Assembly (NCBI GenBank): GCA_041984235.1
Contig: JBHIYN010000018.1
Span: 1 to 64,000 of the forward strand
Origin: JBHIYN01 sp041984235
GTDB lineage: Bacteria; Pseudomonadota; Gammaproteobacteria; Ga0077536
Direction of reading: 5' to 3'
Length of the DNA stretch: 64,000 nt
A program made the translations under genes and the position numbers. Positions within the stretch are counted from its first letter, which is position 1; every line of letters starts with the position of its first letter. The notes beneath the pieces were generated by a model. The model searched no databases. It saw only the letters and a list, made by a program, of their open reading frames with translations, and had not been told where the DNA came from. Of this stretch, positions 34,970 to 43,767 are shown piece by piece.

Positions 34970-35911
34970 GTGAACCATCGCGACGAACTCAGGGCCCTGG
35001 TCGAGCTGGCCCGCATTGGCAACATGCGCCAGGCGGCCGATGCGCTGGGGATCTCGCAGTCGACCCTCAGCGAGTGCATCACCCGGCTCGAGGGCGCTTA
35101 TGGCGCCGCCCTGTTCGAGCGCGACCGCCGCGGCTCGCGCGCCACCGTCTACGGCAGGGTCGTGATCGACGCCGCGACGCAGGCCCTGCGCCTGATGGGC
35201 GAGGCGCAGCGCGAGATCGCGCTGATCAAGGGTTCGGAGTCGGGGCGGCTCGCCATCGGCGCCGAGCCCGGGCTGATCGAGCCCCTGCTGACCGATGCCA
35301 TCGTGCGCGGCCTCGCACGCTACCCCAAGCTGCGCTATCGCCTGCAGGCACTCGATTCCAGCACCCTGGTGCACGAGGTGCGCGACAAGCGCATCGACTT
35401 CCTGCTCGGCGTGACGCCGGACGTGCCGACCGGCGGCCTGAACATGGAGGCGATTGGCGAAGTCGCAGCCGTGCCCTTCGTGCGCCACGACCATCCGCTG
35501 GCCGCGCGCGCCGACCTGGGTCTGCACGAGATCCTGCGCTTTCCGGTGGTGCAGGGTCCGGGCCCGCGCTGGTTCTCACGCCGCATCGGCGAGGCCCTGC
35601 GCCGGCAGGCCGGTGCGGGTGAGGCGCGCGGCACGGTCGCCGTGGTGGTCAACGACTTCGGCGTGGTGCGCGCACTGGTGCGCCAGACCGACGCCGTCGG
35701 CTTCGCCGTCGCCGCGCTCTTGCGCGAGGAAGTCGAGCGTGGCGCGTTCGTGCCGCTCGCGGTCCCGGCCGCACAACAGGCGCTGCTGCACTTCACGGTG
35801 TTCATCGGCACGCTCGAAGACCGCAGCCTGCCGCCCGCCGCGCACGCACTCATCGCCGAGCTGCGCTCGGTCATCGGAGCGCATCACCGCGCAGTTCCCG
35901 GCCCGGCCTGA
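34970..35911 (+). CDS. LysR-family transcriptional regulator
   Basis: 313 aa. N-terminal winged helix (LVELARIGNMRQAADALGISQSTLSECITRLEGAYGAALFERDRRGS, residues ~9-55) and a C-terminal periplasmic-binding-like effector domain (LAIGAEPGLIEPLL..RIDFLLGV..DFGVVRALVRQTDAVGFA). The start codon is GTG at 34970, preceded by GGAGA. Divergent from the amidohydrolase and probably its regulator. Effector unknown. Confidence 0.93.
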   Translation: MNHRDELRALVELARIGNMRQAADALGISQSTLSECITRLEGAYGAALFERDRRGSRATVYGRVVIDAATQALRLMGEAQREIALIKGSESGRLAIGAEPGLIEPLLTDAIVRGLARYPKLRYRLQALDSSTLVHEVRDKRIDFLLGVTPDVPTGGLNMEAIGEVAAVPFVRHDHPLAARADLGLHEILRFPVVQGPGPRWFSRRIGEALRRQAGAGEARGTVAVVVNDFGVVRALVRQTDAVGFAVAALLREEVERGAFVPLAVPAAQQALLHFTVFIGTLEDRSLPPAAHALIAELRSVIGAHHRAVPGPA

Positions 35912-35982
35912 GCGGCGGCGGGCAGGTGGCCCGCTCACGACTGCCGGGCACCGCACTCCGCTGCGGAAGCCTGGGCCGGAAC

Positions 35983-37008
35983 TCAGACGCGCGCTTTCAC
36001 GCTACCTGCAATTCGGCCGGGCCGGCGCCTGTGGGTCAGCGATGCCAGACCCAGCAGCGCCAGGCCGAGCGCTGCCGGCTCGGGTACCGAGGTCCCGGGC
36101 GGTGGCCGGCAGTCCGCGCCGCTGTGACCGGCACGACACACCTGCGCAACCTTGATGTTGTCGATGTTGACGCCCTCGGCAGAGCCGGCATTGTTGCCGT
36201 TGCTGGTATAGGCGAAGCGCAGGGAGATGGTCTGCCCGGCGAACATCGAGAGATCGAACAGCGCGACCCCGGCACGGTCGACACCGCCGCCCTTGAAGCC
36301 GAGCTGGGTGTTGCCCGGTCCGGCACCGATGAGATCGCGCAGATCGCCGCTGTAGGCGTTCAGCGTGGTGTATTGCATGGCCGACCCGAGCGACGGCAAC
36401 AAGAGGGAGAACAGGTTGCCGCCATCGGTCGAGACGCCGATCCCGAAGCCGTCCCCGTCACCGTAGATGAAGGCGTCGAAGTCGAAGCTCAGCGTGGCCG
36501 ACTCCAGGCCGCTCGCCGCCGCGAGCGCGAGGCCGTTGATTTGGTAGTAGTTGTCTTCGTTGGTACTGGGCAGGGTGCTGCTCGACTTGACGTGACCGAG
36601 CATGTTGCCCTGCATGTTGGTATTGGGCTGGTTGGAGCCCGAGCGGTAACCCGAGATACGCGCGATCTGGCTGCCGTCGTGAATATCCCAGTTACGCGTC
36701 GTGACCGAAAAGTTGCTCGGCGCACTGACCACCGACGCGGTGCTCGAGTCGGCGCGCACGACCTGGTTGACGCCACTGGCCGCGCCGGTACGCCAGGTCT
36801 CGCCGCCCTGGGCGTCGGGGTTGGCGATCTGCGTCCAGCCGACTCCAGGCCGCTCGCCGCCATCGCAGACACCGCCGCCGGCACGCGTACCGGCGGCACC
36901 GCTGCAGCCGAAATCCTCGAAGAAAATGATCTCCTCGGCGGCAACGGGCAGGGTTGGCAACAGGGCAAGCAACACGGGGAACAGGAAGGACCCGGCAACT
37001 CGCGGCAT
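35983..37008 (-). CDS. PEP-CTERM sorting domain secreted protein
   Basis: 341 aa exported protein. Signal peptide MPRVAGSFLFPVLLALLPTLPVAA; beta-rich, Asn/Ser/Gly-rich middle; C-terminal VPEPAALGLALLGLASLTHRRRPGR is the PEP-CTERM tripartite sorting signal. Such proteins depend on an exosortase and are often linked to extracellular polysaccharide. The body (DIHDGSQIARISGYRSGSNQ, DNIKVAQVC) is not a domain I can name. The lysR gene converges on it. Confidence 0.86.
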   Translation of the reverse strand: MPRVAGSFLFPVLLALLPTLPVAAEEIIFFEDFGCSGAAGTRAGGGVCDGGERPGVGWTQIANPDAQGGETWRTGAASGVNQVVRADSSTASVVSAPSNFSVTTRNWDIHDGSQIARISGYRSGSNQPNTNMQGNMLGHVKSSSTLPSTNEDNYYQINGLALAAASGLESATLSFDFDAFIYGDGDGFGIGVSTDGGNLFSLLLPSLGSAMQYTTLNAYSGDLRDLIGAGPGNTQLGFKGGGVDRAGVALFDLSMFAGQTISLRFAYTSNGNNAGSAEGVNIDNIKVAQVCRAGHSGADCRPPPGTSVPEPAALGLALLGLASLTHRRRPGRIAGSVKARV

Positions 37009-37399
37009 GGAAGTGCTCCGTGTAGTGAAGGACGGATTCGGTGAGCAACTTCCGCGCCACTTGTAGTGACCCGTTCAGAATCATCAGCTTGCATTTTCGA
37101 GCCGCTTTCCCGACGTCGATCGCGTCCCGATTTTGTAAAGATTCCTGGAAAAACGCCCCTGGGTTGACTCGTCTGCCGCGTGCCGGCACGGCACGCACGC
37201 CGAATCGTGAATCCGATCAATCAGATCCGCACGAGCCGTTCGTCAATGAATTTTCCGCGCCGGCGGCAGGCGGGTCACGACGCCCGCCGCGCAACGCTGC
37301 GCCGGTCGGAAGCGACGCACCGTCCGGCCGGGCGGACCGCTGCGCGTTCGAAGGTCCCGGGCGGCCGCCGGCCCCGGCAGTGTTCGTCCGCAGCCGCCG
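37009..37399. other. Intergenic region, no gene seen
   Basis: 391 nt between the LLM monooxygenase stop and the PEP-CTERM start, both on the minus strand. It should contain the PEP-CTERM promoter, but I saw no convincing -35/-10 pair and no strong hairpin. Reading frames in it lack recognisable features. Confidence 0.5.
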
Positions 37400-38815
37400 T
37401 CAGGCCTGCCCGGAAACCTCCAGCGCTGCCGCTGCCGGCGATGCTTCGAGCGCGACCCGCCGTGCCGGATGATCGGCCGCCAGGCGCCCCGTGCCGCCGT
37501 CCTCGTAGAGCTGTCGCAGGGTCGGCCGGTCGTCGGGGTACGCGGTACGCATCCGGCCGCGCCGCTGCAGCTCGGGCACGACCAGGTCGACGAAATCACG
37601 CAGCGTGCCCGGCTGGTCTACCGGCAACAGGTTGAAGCCGTCGACGCGGCCTTCGTCGACCCAGCGCTCGAGCTCGTCGGCGACCTGTTCAGGCGTCCCG
37701 CAGATCACCGGGCACACCGAGGTCAGCTTCATGTAGTCGCACATGTCGGCGAAGGTCCAGTCCTTGTCCGGATCGATCTCGCCGAAGAACGCCGCCAGGT
37801 GCTGCATGCCGTTCGACTCGAAGGCGCCCAGCGGATCTTCCGGCCGGAAGCTACTGAGGTCGACGCCGGTCCAGCCGCCGAACAGGGCCAGCGCGCCTTC
37901 GACCGTGGCATAGGACTTGTAGCGTTCCTGCTTGAGCCTGGCTTCCGCTTCGGTCTCCGCGACGATCACGCCGATGCCCTGCATCAGCTTCATGCTGTGC
38001 GCCGCGCGCCCGGCCCGCGCTTCGAGCTCGCGCACGAGGCGCTCGCCCTCGGCCGCCTTGGCTACGTTCTGGAATACCACGAACTGCGCCTCGGCATGCC
38101 GGGTCGAGAACGCGTAGCCACGCGGCGACTGCCCGGCCTGTACCAGGAACGGCGTGCGCTGCCTGGTCGGCGTACACATGTGCGGCCCCTCGACCTCGTA
38201 GTGCTCACCCTTGTGATGGATCAGGTGCACCCGGTCGGGGTCGATCAGCGAGTCGTGCTCGACGTCGTAGACCAGTGCATCTTCGTCCCAGCTCAGTTCC
38301 CACAGCTTGTAGCAGACGTCCATGTACTCCTCGGCCATGTCGTAGCGCGTGTCGTGCTCGATCACGGAACCCAGGCCGTTGCGGCAGGCGCTCTGCAGGT
38401 AGGAGGTCACGATGTTCCAGCCGATCCGGCCATGCGTGAAATGATCGAGAGAGGAGAACATCTTCGCGGTCAGGAACGGCGCGAAGTACGACGTGCTGTA
38501 GGTGACGATGAAGCCGAGGTTGCGGGTCTCGTGGGCGAGCAGCGGCAGCAGCACGGTGGGGTCGTTGCCCGGCACCTGTACGCCGTGCCGGATCCCGGCT
38601 TCCATGTTGCCGCCGTAAACGTCGTAGGCGCCGTGCACGTCAGCGAAGAACAGCGAGTCGAAACAGCCGCGCTCGGCGGTCTTCGCAAGGTCGATCCAGA
38701 ACTCGGGATCGTTGAAACCCGGCACCGAGCGATCGCGCGGATTCTTCCACTGGCCCTCGGACTGCGGTGTGGGGCAACACTGCGAAAAGACGTTGATTCG
38801 GATGCGTTGTGCCAT
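37400..38815 (-). CDS. LLM-class flavin-dependent monooxygenase (NtaA/SnaA/DszA type)
   Basis: 471 aa TIM-barrel, FMNH2-dependent monooxygenase of the NtaA/SnaA/DszA/SoxA branch, which oxidises sulfones, chelators, long-chain alkanes or other compounds with reduced flavin from a partner reductase. Typical text: NVFSQCCPTPQSEGQWKNP, FWIDLAKTAERGCFDSLFFADVHGAYDVYGG, PTVLLPLLAHETRNLGFIVTYSTSYFAPFLTAKMFSSLDHFTHGRIGWNIVTSY. ATG 38815 follows GGGAGG and is preferred over the longer frame. No flavin reductase is adjacent. It is preceded by a TetR gene and a nested palindrome. Confidence 0.91.
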   Translation of the reverse strand: MAQRIRINVFSQCCPTPQSEGQWKNPRDRSVPGFNDPEFWIDLAKTAERGCFDSLFFADVHGAYDVYGGNMEAGIRHGVQVPGNDPTVLLPLLAHETRNLGFIVTYSTSYFAPFLTAKMFSSLDHFTHGRIGWNIVTSYLQSACRNGLGSVIEHDTRYDMAEEYMDVCYKLWELSWDEDALVYDVEHDSLIDPDRVHLIHHKGEHYEVEGPHMCTPTRQRTPFLVQAGQSPRGYAFSTRHAEAQFVVFQNVAKAAEGERLVRELEARAGRAAHSMKLMQGIGVIVAETEAEARLKQERYKSYATVEGALALFGGWTGVDLSSFRPEDPLGAFESNGMQHLAAFFGEIDPDKDWTFADMCDYMKLTSVCPVICGTPEQVADELERWVDEGRVDGFNLLPVDQPGTLRDFVDLVVPELQRRGRMRTAYPDDRPTLRQLYEDGGTGRLAADHPARRVALEASPAAAALEVSGQA

Positions 38816-38886
38816 GGCTTGTGACCTCCCCCTCACGCTGCGGAATCGTGGCCCCCGAGTGCGCAGTAAGCGGCGCCGGGCATCTG

Positions 38887-38915
38887 ACGTTACTGATAAA
38901 AATATCAGATAACGT
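38887..38915. promoter_or_regulatory. Nested palindrome between tetR and the LLM monooxygenase
   Basis: Inner arms CTGATA/TATCAG (38893-38898 and 38903-38908) around AAAA; outer arms ACGTTA/TAACGT (38887-38892 and 38910-38915). Together they form a 29-bp site with one extra base on the right, 72 nt before the monooxygenase ATG. AT-rich against a GC-rich background. A likely operator for the TetR just upstream. Confidence 0.7.
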
Positions 38916-38967
38916 GATATTAGTGTCATTGGTGGCGCGAAGCGAGCAGACCGTACGCTGCGCGCCG

Positions 38968-39585
38968 CTAGCTGCCACGCGACAAGTCATGGTGCAGCGC
39001 AAGATGCACCGACTGGTCCATGAACCGGTTGATCTCGCGCTTGTCGCGGCGCATGAAATGCATCTGGGTCAGGCTCATGCCGGTCGAGAGAATGAGGCGC
39101 GCGGCGTCCGTCGCGTTGATCGAGCGGGAAATGTCTCCCTGCTTCTGTCCGCGCCGGATCGACGAGGTGATGCGCCTGATGATTTGCCGGTAATAGTCCA
39201 GGTAGGAGTCCCAGATGCCGTCTTCGTTGCGCACCGCGGTACACCACTCCAGCCAGACCTGGGCGTAATGCGGCTCGCTCCTGATCGAGTCAGCGTAGGC
39301 ACGTACGTGGCCCTCGATGGCCGTCAGCGGTTCGATCTCCGGCCGGTGCCAGTAGGCAGCGAGGTCGAGATAGAAACGCTTGACCTCCTCGACGGTGGCG
39401 ATGACCAGCGCGGTGCGGTTCTCGAAATACGAGAACACGGTAGGCACCGCGACGCCGCACTCGCGTGCGACACCGGCATGCGTCAGGCGGCCCAGGCCGA
39501 CGTTGGAGGCATCGGCGAGCGCGCCGCGCAACAATTGCGCCCGGCGTTCGGCCTGGGAAAGTCGTTGGCGCGTTCTCGGTGGCAC
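38968..39585 (-). CDS. TetR-family transcriptional regulator
   Basis: 205 aa. N-terminal HTH (QLLRGALADASNVGLGRLTHAGVARECGVAVPTVFSYFENRTALVIATVEEV, residues ~17-70) and a helical ligand domain. Same strand and directly upstream of the LLM monooxygenase, with a strong palindrome in the 152-nt gap, so it probably represses that gene. Ligand not deducible. ATG at 39585. Confidence 0.92.
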   Translation of the reverse strand: MPPRTRQRLSQAERRAQLLRGALADASNVGLGRLTHAGVARECGVAVPTVFSYFENRTALVIATVEEVKRFYLDLAAYWHRPEIEPLTAIEGHVRAYADSIRSEPHYAQVWLEWCTAVRNEDGIWDSYLDYYRQIIRRITSSIRRGQKQGDISRSINATDAARLILSTGMSLTQMHFMRRDKREINRFMDQSVHLALHHDLSRGS

Positions 39586-39837
39586 GATCCGGCAAACCTG
39601 CTGGGCGGCATACCGCGACGGTGTGTACGGTCGGCGTCAGCAGCGCAGATGCTATCACGCAGCGCGCGGCAGACGACTGTGCCAACCGCACGTTCTGGCG
39701 TGGCCAGCGGCAGCGCGGGCTCGCGGGTTACCTTGCTCGCCGCACCGCCGAGGTGGCCGGTGCACGACGCGGCCGCGCTGGCCTCGCGACTCGGAAGGGG
39801 TACAATCGCCCGGCCTGCACGAGAAGGGGAGCGAACG

Positions 39838-40914
39838 ATGCGTGCCGCCGTCATGCGCCGCCATGCGCTGGTGATCGACGACGTTCCGACGCCGCTGCCG
39901 CGCACCGGCGAAGTGCTGGTACGCACGCTGGCGTGCGGGATCTGCGGCTCCGACCTGCATGCGCTGCACCACACCGAGGCACTGGTCGAGGGCGCACGGC
40001 GCTCCGGCGGCCCGTTCGTGATGGACGTCGATCGCGACGTCGTCATGGGCCATGAATTCTGTGCCGAAGTCGTCGATTACGGCCCCGGCACCGAACGCCG
40101 GCACAAGCCGGGAACACGGGTGTGTGCCCTGCCGGTCATCATCGGCGCGGACGGCGTCGAGACGGTCGGCTACTCGAACGACAACCCCGGCGGTTACGGC
40201 GAGTACATGCGCCTGACCGAAGCACTGACCGTGGCGGTGCCGGACGCGCTGTCGACCGAGCTCGCCGCCCTCACCGAGCCGATGGCGGTCGGCGTCCATG
40301 CCGTCGCCCGCGCCCGTCTCGAGCGCGACGACGTACCCCTGGTGATCGGCTGTGGCCCGGTCGGACTGGCGGTGATTGCCGCGCTGCGGCTGGCCGACGC
40401 CAGGCCCATCGTCGCCGCCGACTTCTCCGCGCGCCGGCGCGAGCTCGCGCTCGCCATGGGCGCCGACGTGGTCGTCGACCCGGCCGCGGACTCGCCCTAC
40501 ACGCGCTGGTCGGAGGTCGCCCCGTATGCCGACCAGTCCGCCGCCCCGCCGCGCCCGCCGTGGCAGACCGGTCCCGCCCTGCGCCCCGCGGTAATCTTCG
40601 AGTGCGTCGGCGTGCCGGGCGTAATCGAGGCCATCATGCTCGGCGCCCCCGCCGGCGCTCGTATCGTCGTCGTCGGCGTGTGCATGGAACCGGATCGCAT
40701 CGAACCGATGTTCGGCATCAACAAGGAGCTCAACCTGCAGTTCGTGCTCGGCTATTCGCGCGAGGAATTCACACGCACCCTGCATGCGATCGGCGACGGC
40801 CGCCTGGCGGTCGAGCCGCTGGTCACCGGCACGGTCGGACTCGACGGCGTGGCCGGCGCGTTCGAGGCCCTGGCCTCGCCCGAGGTACACGCCAAGATCC
40901 TGGTCAAACCCTGA
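39838..40914 (+). CDS. Zinc-dependent alcohol dehydrogenase (MDR family)
   Basis: 358 aa medium-chain dehydrogenase/reductase. Catalytic zinc ligands C36 (GICGSD), H72 and E73 (MGHEF); Rossmann CGPVGLAVIAAL. The structural-zinc cysteine quartet is absent. It oxidises a secondary or primary alcohol with NAD(P). The order ADH-SDR-E1alpha-E1beta-E2 that follows resembles 2,3-butanediol/acetoin operons, where this gene would be the butanediol dehydrogenase, but the substrate is not proven. ATG 39838 follows AAGGGGAG; TACAAT at 39801-39806 is a possible -10. Confidence 0.9.
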   Translation: MRAAVMRRHALVIDDVPTPLPRTGEVLVRTLACGICGSDLHALHHTEALVEGARRSGGPFVMDVDRDVVMGHEFCAEVVDYGPGTERRHKPGTRVCALPVIIGADGVETVGYSNDNPGGYGEYMRLTEALTVAVPDALSTELAALTEPMAVGVHAVARARLERDDVPLVIGCGPVGLAVIAALRLADARPIVAADFSARRRELALAMGADVVVDPAADSPYTRWSEVAPYADQSAAPPRPPWQTGPALRPAVIFECVGVPGVIEAIMLGAPAGARIVVVGVCMEPDRIEPMFGINKELNLQFVLGYSREEFTRTLHAIGDGRLAVEPLVTGTVGLDGVAGAFEALASPEVHAKILVKP

Positions 40915-40957
40915 ACGATTGCCTGCGGCAGGCCGCCGTCGGCACGGGAGCACGCAC

Positions 40958-41746
40958 ATGAAACAACTCGACGGCAAGGTCGCCATCATCACCGGTGCAG
41001 GGCGCGGGCAGGGCCTGGTCGCCGCACGGCTGTTCGCCGCCCAGGGCGCGCGCATCGTGGTCAACGATCTCGATGCCGAGTCGGTCGATGCCGCGGTCGC
41101 CGAGATCCGCGCGGCCGGCGGTGAGGCAGCGGCGGCCGTCGGTGACATTTCGGACAGTGACGCGGTACAGGCCGTCATCGCGACCGCGCGCTCGGCCTTC
41201 GGCGGCCTCGACGTGCTCTACAACAACGCCGGCATCGGTTACTCGGCGCAGACGCGCTTCGGCATCGCCATGAGCGACATCGTCAACTGCACCGAGGACG
41301 ACTGGAACCGTATCCTGGACATCAACATCGGCGGCACGTTTCGCATGTGCAAGTACGGCATCCCCGAACTGATCGCACGCGGCGGCGGTGCCATCGTCAA
41401 CACCGCCTCGATCGCCGCGCTGCGCGGCGCCGCCGACGCGCATGCCTATACCGCGACCAAGGGCGCGATCGTCTCGCTGACGCGCGCGATAGCCGTCACC
41501 TACGGACCGCAGGGTGTGCGCGCCAACACCATCTGCCCGGGCGTGATCGATACCGAGATGATCCATGACACCCTGATCGACAACAGCGACATCCGCGACG
41601 CGCTCGCCAACGCCACGCCCCTGCGGCGCAACGGCACACCGGAGGATGTCGCCGAGGTCGCCCTGTTCCTCGCCGGCGAGCAATCGCGGTTCATCACCGG
41701 CGAGGCCATCGCGGTGGACGGGGGCCTCATCCAGCGCGTCGGCTGA
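40958..41746 (+). CDS. Short-chain dehydrogenase/reductase (SDR)
   Basis: 262 aa classical SDR. Cofactor motif TGAGRGQG (~residues 12-19), NNAG at ~residues 89-92, catalytic Ser in NTASIAAL, and YxxxK as Y-T-A-T-K (AYTATKGAIVSLTRA). NAD(P)-dependent oxidation of a hydroxyl, possibly diacetyl/acetoin interconversion given the operon. It follows the Zn-ADH with a 43-nt gap and precedes E1 alpha by 81 nt. Substrate inferred only from neighbours. Confidence 0.92.
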   Translation: MKQLDGKVAIITGAGRGQGLVAARLFAAQGARIVVNDLDAESVDAAVAEIRAAGGEAAAAVGDISDSDAVQAVIATARSAFGGLDVLYNNAGIGYSAQTRFGIAMSDIVNCTEDDWNRILDINIGGTFRMCKYGIPELIARGGGAIVNTASIAALRGAADAHAYTATKGAIVSLTRAIAVTYGPQGVRANTICPGVIDTEMIHDTLIDNSDIRDALANATPLRRNGTPEDVAEVALFLAGEQSRFITGEAIAVDGGLIQRVG

Positions 41747-41827
41747 GCAGCGCCCGCCGCCACCGGAGCGCCGTCGGCCACCCGCCCCGGCGCCGTCCCG
41801 CAACCGCCTGCCGAGAGGACCACCCGC

Positions 41828-42790
41828 ATGGACCAGGAACGCCTGCTGAGAATCTTCGAAACCGCGTTGCTCGCGCGGCGCTACGAGGCGCGCATCGTCG
41901 AGCTCGCCATGGCCGGCGAGCTGCCGCCGGCGCTGCACACGGGCGCCGGCCAGGAGATCGCCCAGATCGCCGCGATCGAGGCACTGGAGGCCGACGATCC
42001 CATCCTCTACGGCCACCGCGGGCTCGCCTACATGATCGCGCGCGGGGTGAGCCTGTCCGGCATGCTCGCCGACCTCGCCGGCAAGGAGGGCGCGACCTGT
42101 CGTGGCAAGGGCGGGATCATGCACGTGGTCGACCGCGGCCGCGGCATCCTGGGCGAGAGCGGGACGCTCGGCGGCAGCTTCGTCATCGCCGTCGGCGTCG
42201 GCATGGCACTGGCGCGCAAGCAACCGGGACGCGTGGTCACCTATTTCTTCGGCGACGGCACCTCCAATCGCGGCACGTTTCACGAGTCGCTCAACTGGGC
42301 CGCGGTACAGAAGCTGCCGTGCATCTTCTTCTGCGAGAACAACGGCCTCGCGGTATCGATGCCGGCGAGCCGCTCGACCGCCGTCGCCGACATCGCCGAT
42401 CGTGCGGCCGGATACGCCATCCCCGGCGAGGTCGTCGACGGTAACGACCCGGAGGCGGTGTTCGAGGCCATGAGCCGCGCCGTGGCACGCGCCCGCGCCG
42501 GCGAGGGGCCAAGCCTGGTCGAGGCCAAGGTGACCCGCTTGCAGGGTCACTACGCGGCCGATCCACAGGATTACCGCGCCGATCGCGACAGCGTGGCCGA
42601 ACGCGACCCGCTGCCGGTGCTGCAACGGCGACTGCTCGAGCAGGGCGCGCTCGACGACGCCGGCCTCGCCGAACTCGAAGCCGACCTCGCGCAGCGCATC
42701 GACGCGGCGGTCGCGACCATGCGCGCGGCACCGCCGCTGGCCAGCACGGCGGCGTTCGAGGATCTCTACGCGGAGGGCACGGGACGATGA
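41828..42790 (+). CDS. Thiamine-diphosphate dehydrogenase E1 alpha subunit (acetoin/pyruvate type)
   Basis: 320 aa E1 alpha of a 2-oxoacid or acetoin dehydrogenase complex. ThDP motif GDG (142-144) with NN (171-172) 27 residues later; E1 alpha text YGHRGLAYMIARG, KEGATCRGKGGIMHVVDRGRGILGESGTLG. It decarboxylates/oxidises the substrate on ThDP and passes the acyl group to lipoyl-E2. The short form without a long N-terminal extension is typical of AcoA. It overlaps E1 beta by 4 nt (ATGA). Confidence 0.92.
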   Translation: MDQERLLRIFETALLARRYEARIVELAMAGELPPALHTGAGQEIAQIAAIEALEADDPILYGHRGLAYMIARGVSLSGMLADLAGKEGATCRGKGGIMHVVDRGRGILGESGTLGGSFVIAVGVGMALARKQPGRVVTYFFGDGTSNRGTFHESLNWAAVQKLPCIFFCENNGLAVSMPASRSTAVADIADRAAGYAIPGEVVDGNDPEAVFEAMSRAVARARAGEGPSLVEAKVTRLQGHYAADPQDYRADRDSVAERDPLPVLQRRLLEQGALDDAGLAELEADLAQRIDAAVATMRAAPPLASTAAFEDLYAEGTGR

Positions 42791-43758
42791 GCCGCATGAG
42801 CTACAGCGAAGCCATCAACCGCGCGCTGGCCGAGGAGATGCGCCGCGACCCCGACGTCATCCTCTACGGCCAGGACGTCGCCGTGTGGGGCGGCGTGTTC
42901 AAGGTGACGCGCGGGCTGCTCGAGGAGTTCGGGCCGGCGCGCGTGTTCGACACCCCGATCTCGGAGAACGTGCTGGTTGGCGCCGGCGTCGGCGCCGCCT
43001 CGTTCGGGCTGCGGCCGGTGGTCGAGCTGCAGTTCGCCGACTTCCTCATGACCGCTGGCGACGAGACCTTCTTCAAGGCCGGCATGTGGCGCTACATGCA
43101 CGGTGGTGCCTACACCATACCCCTGGTCGTGCGCGCACCGTCGGGCGCGACCGGCTTCGGACCCGAGCACTCGCAGTGCCCGGAAGCCTTCGTCATGCAC
43201 CAGCCGGGCTTGCTGTGCGCGGTGCCCTCGACCCCGGCCGACGCCCGGGGCCTGCTCAAGCAGGCCATCCGCAGCGACGACCCGGTGATTTTCTGCGAAC
43301 ACAAGATGCTCTACGGCCTCAAGGGCGAGGTGCCCGACGAGGACCAGCCGACGCCCTTCGGCAAGGCCGTCGTGCGCCGCGAGGGCGACGCGGTGACGGT
43401 CGTCGCCTGGCAGGTCATGTTGCAGCGTGCGCTGAAGGCCGCCGAGCAGCTCAGCAGCGAGGGCATCGAGATCGAGATCGTCGACCCGCTGACCCTCAAC
43501 CCCTTCGACCGTGCGACCATCGTCGAGTCGGTGAAGAAGACCGGTGCCTGCATCGTCGTCGAGGAAGCCTATCGCACGCTCGGCGTGGGCGCCGAGATCG
43601 GTGCCATGCTGATGGAAGACGCCCTGCCCTGGCTCGACAAGCCGCTCAGGCGCCTGGCCATTCCCGACGTTCCCATCCCGACCAGTCAGCACCTGGTCGA
43701 TGCCGTGCTGCCATCGGTGGAAGCGATCTGCGACGCAGCCAGGGCGCTGCGCGGTTAG
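42787..43758 (+). CDS. Thiamine-diphosphate dehydrogenase E1 beta subunit (transketolase-like)
   Basis: 323 aa E1 beta partner of the preceding subunit. Visible: SYSEAINRALAEEMRRDPDVILYGQDVAVWGGVFKVTRGL, TPISENVLVGAGVGAASFGLRPVVELQFADFLM, and the C-terminal transketolase domain (VTVVAWQVMLQRALKAAEQL..VDPLTLNPFD). The alpha-beta heterotetramer builds the ThDP site between subunits. It ends 9 nt before the E2 start codon, clearly the same operon. Confidence 0.93.
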   Translation: MSRMSYSEAINRALAEEMRRDPDVILYGQDVAVWGGVFKVTRGLLEEFGPARVFDTPISENVLVGAGVGAASFGLRPVVELQFADFLMTAGDETFFKAGMWRYMHGGAYTIPLVVRAPSGATGFGPEHSQCPEAFVMHQPGLLCAVPSTPADARGLLKQAIRSDDPVIFCEHKMLYGLKGEVPDEDQPTPFGKAVVRREGDAVTVVAWQVMLQRALKAAEQLSSEGIEIEIVDPLTLNPFDRATIVESVKKTGACIVVEEAYRTLGVGAEIGAMLMEDALPWLDKPLRRLAIPDVPIPTSQHLVDAVLPSVEAICDAARALRG

Positions 43759-43767
43759 GGTACGGTC

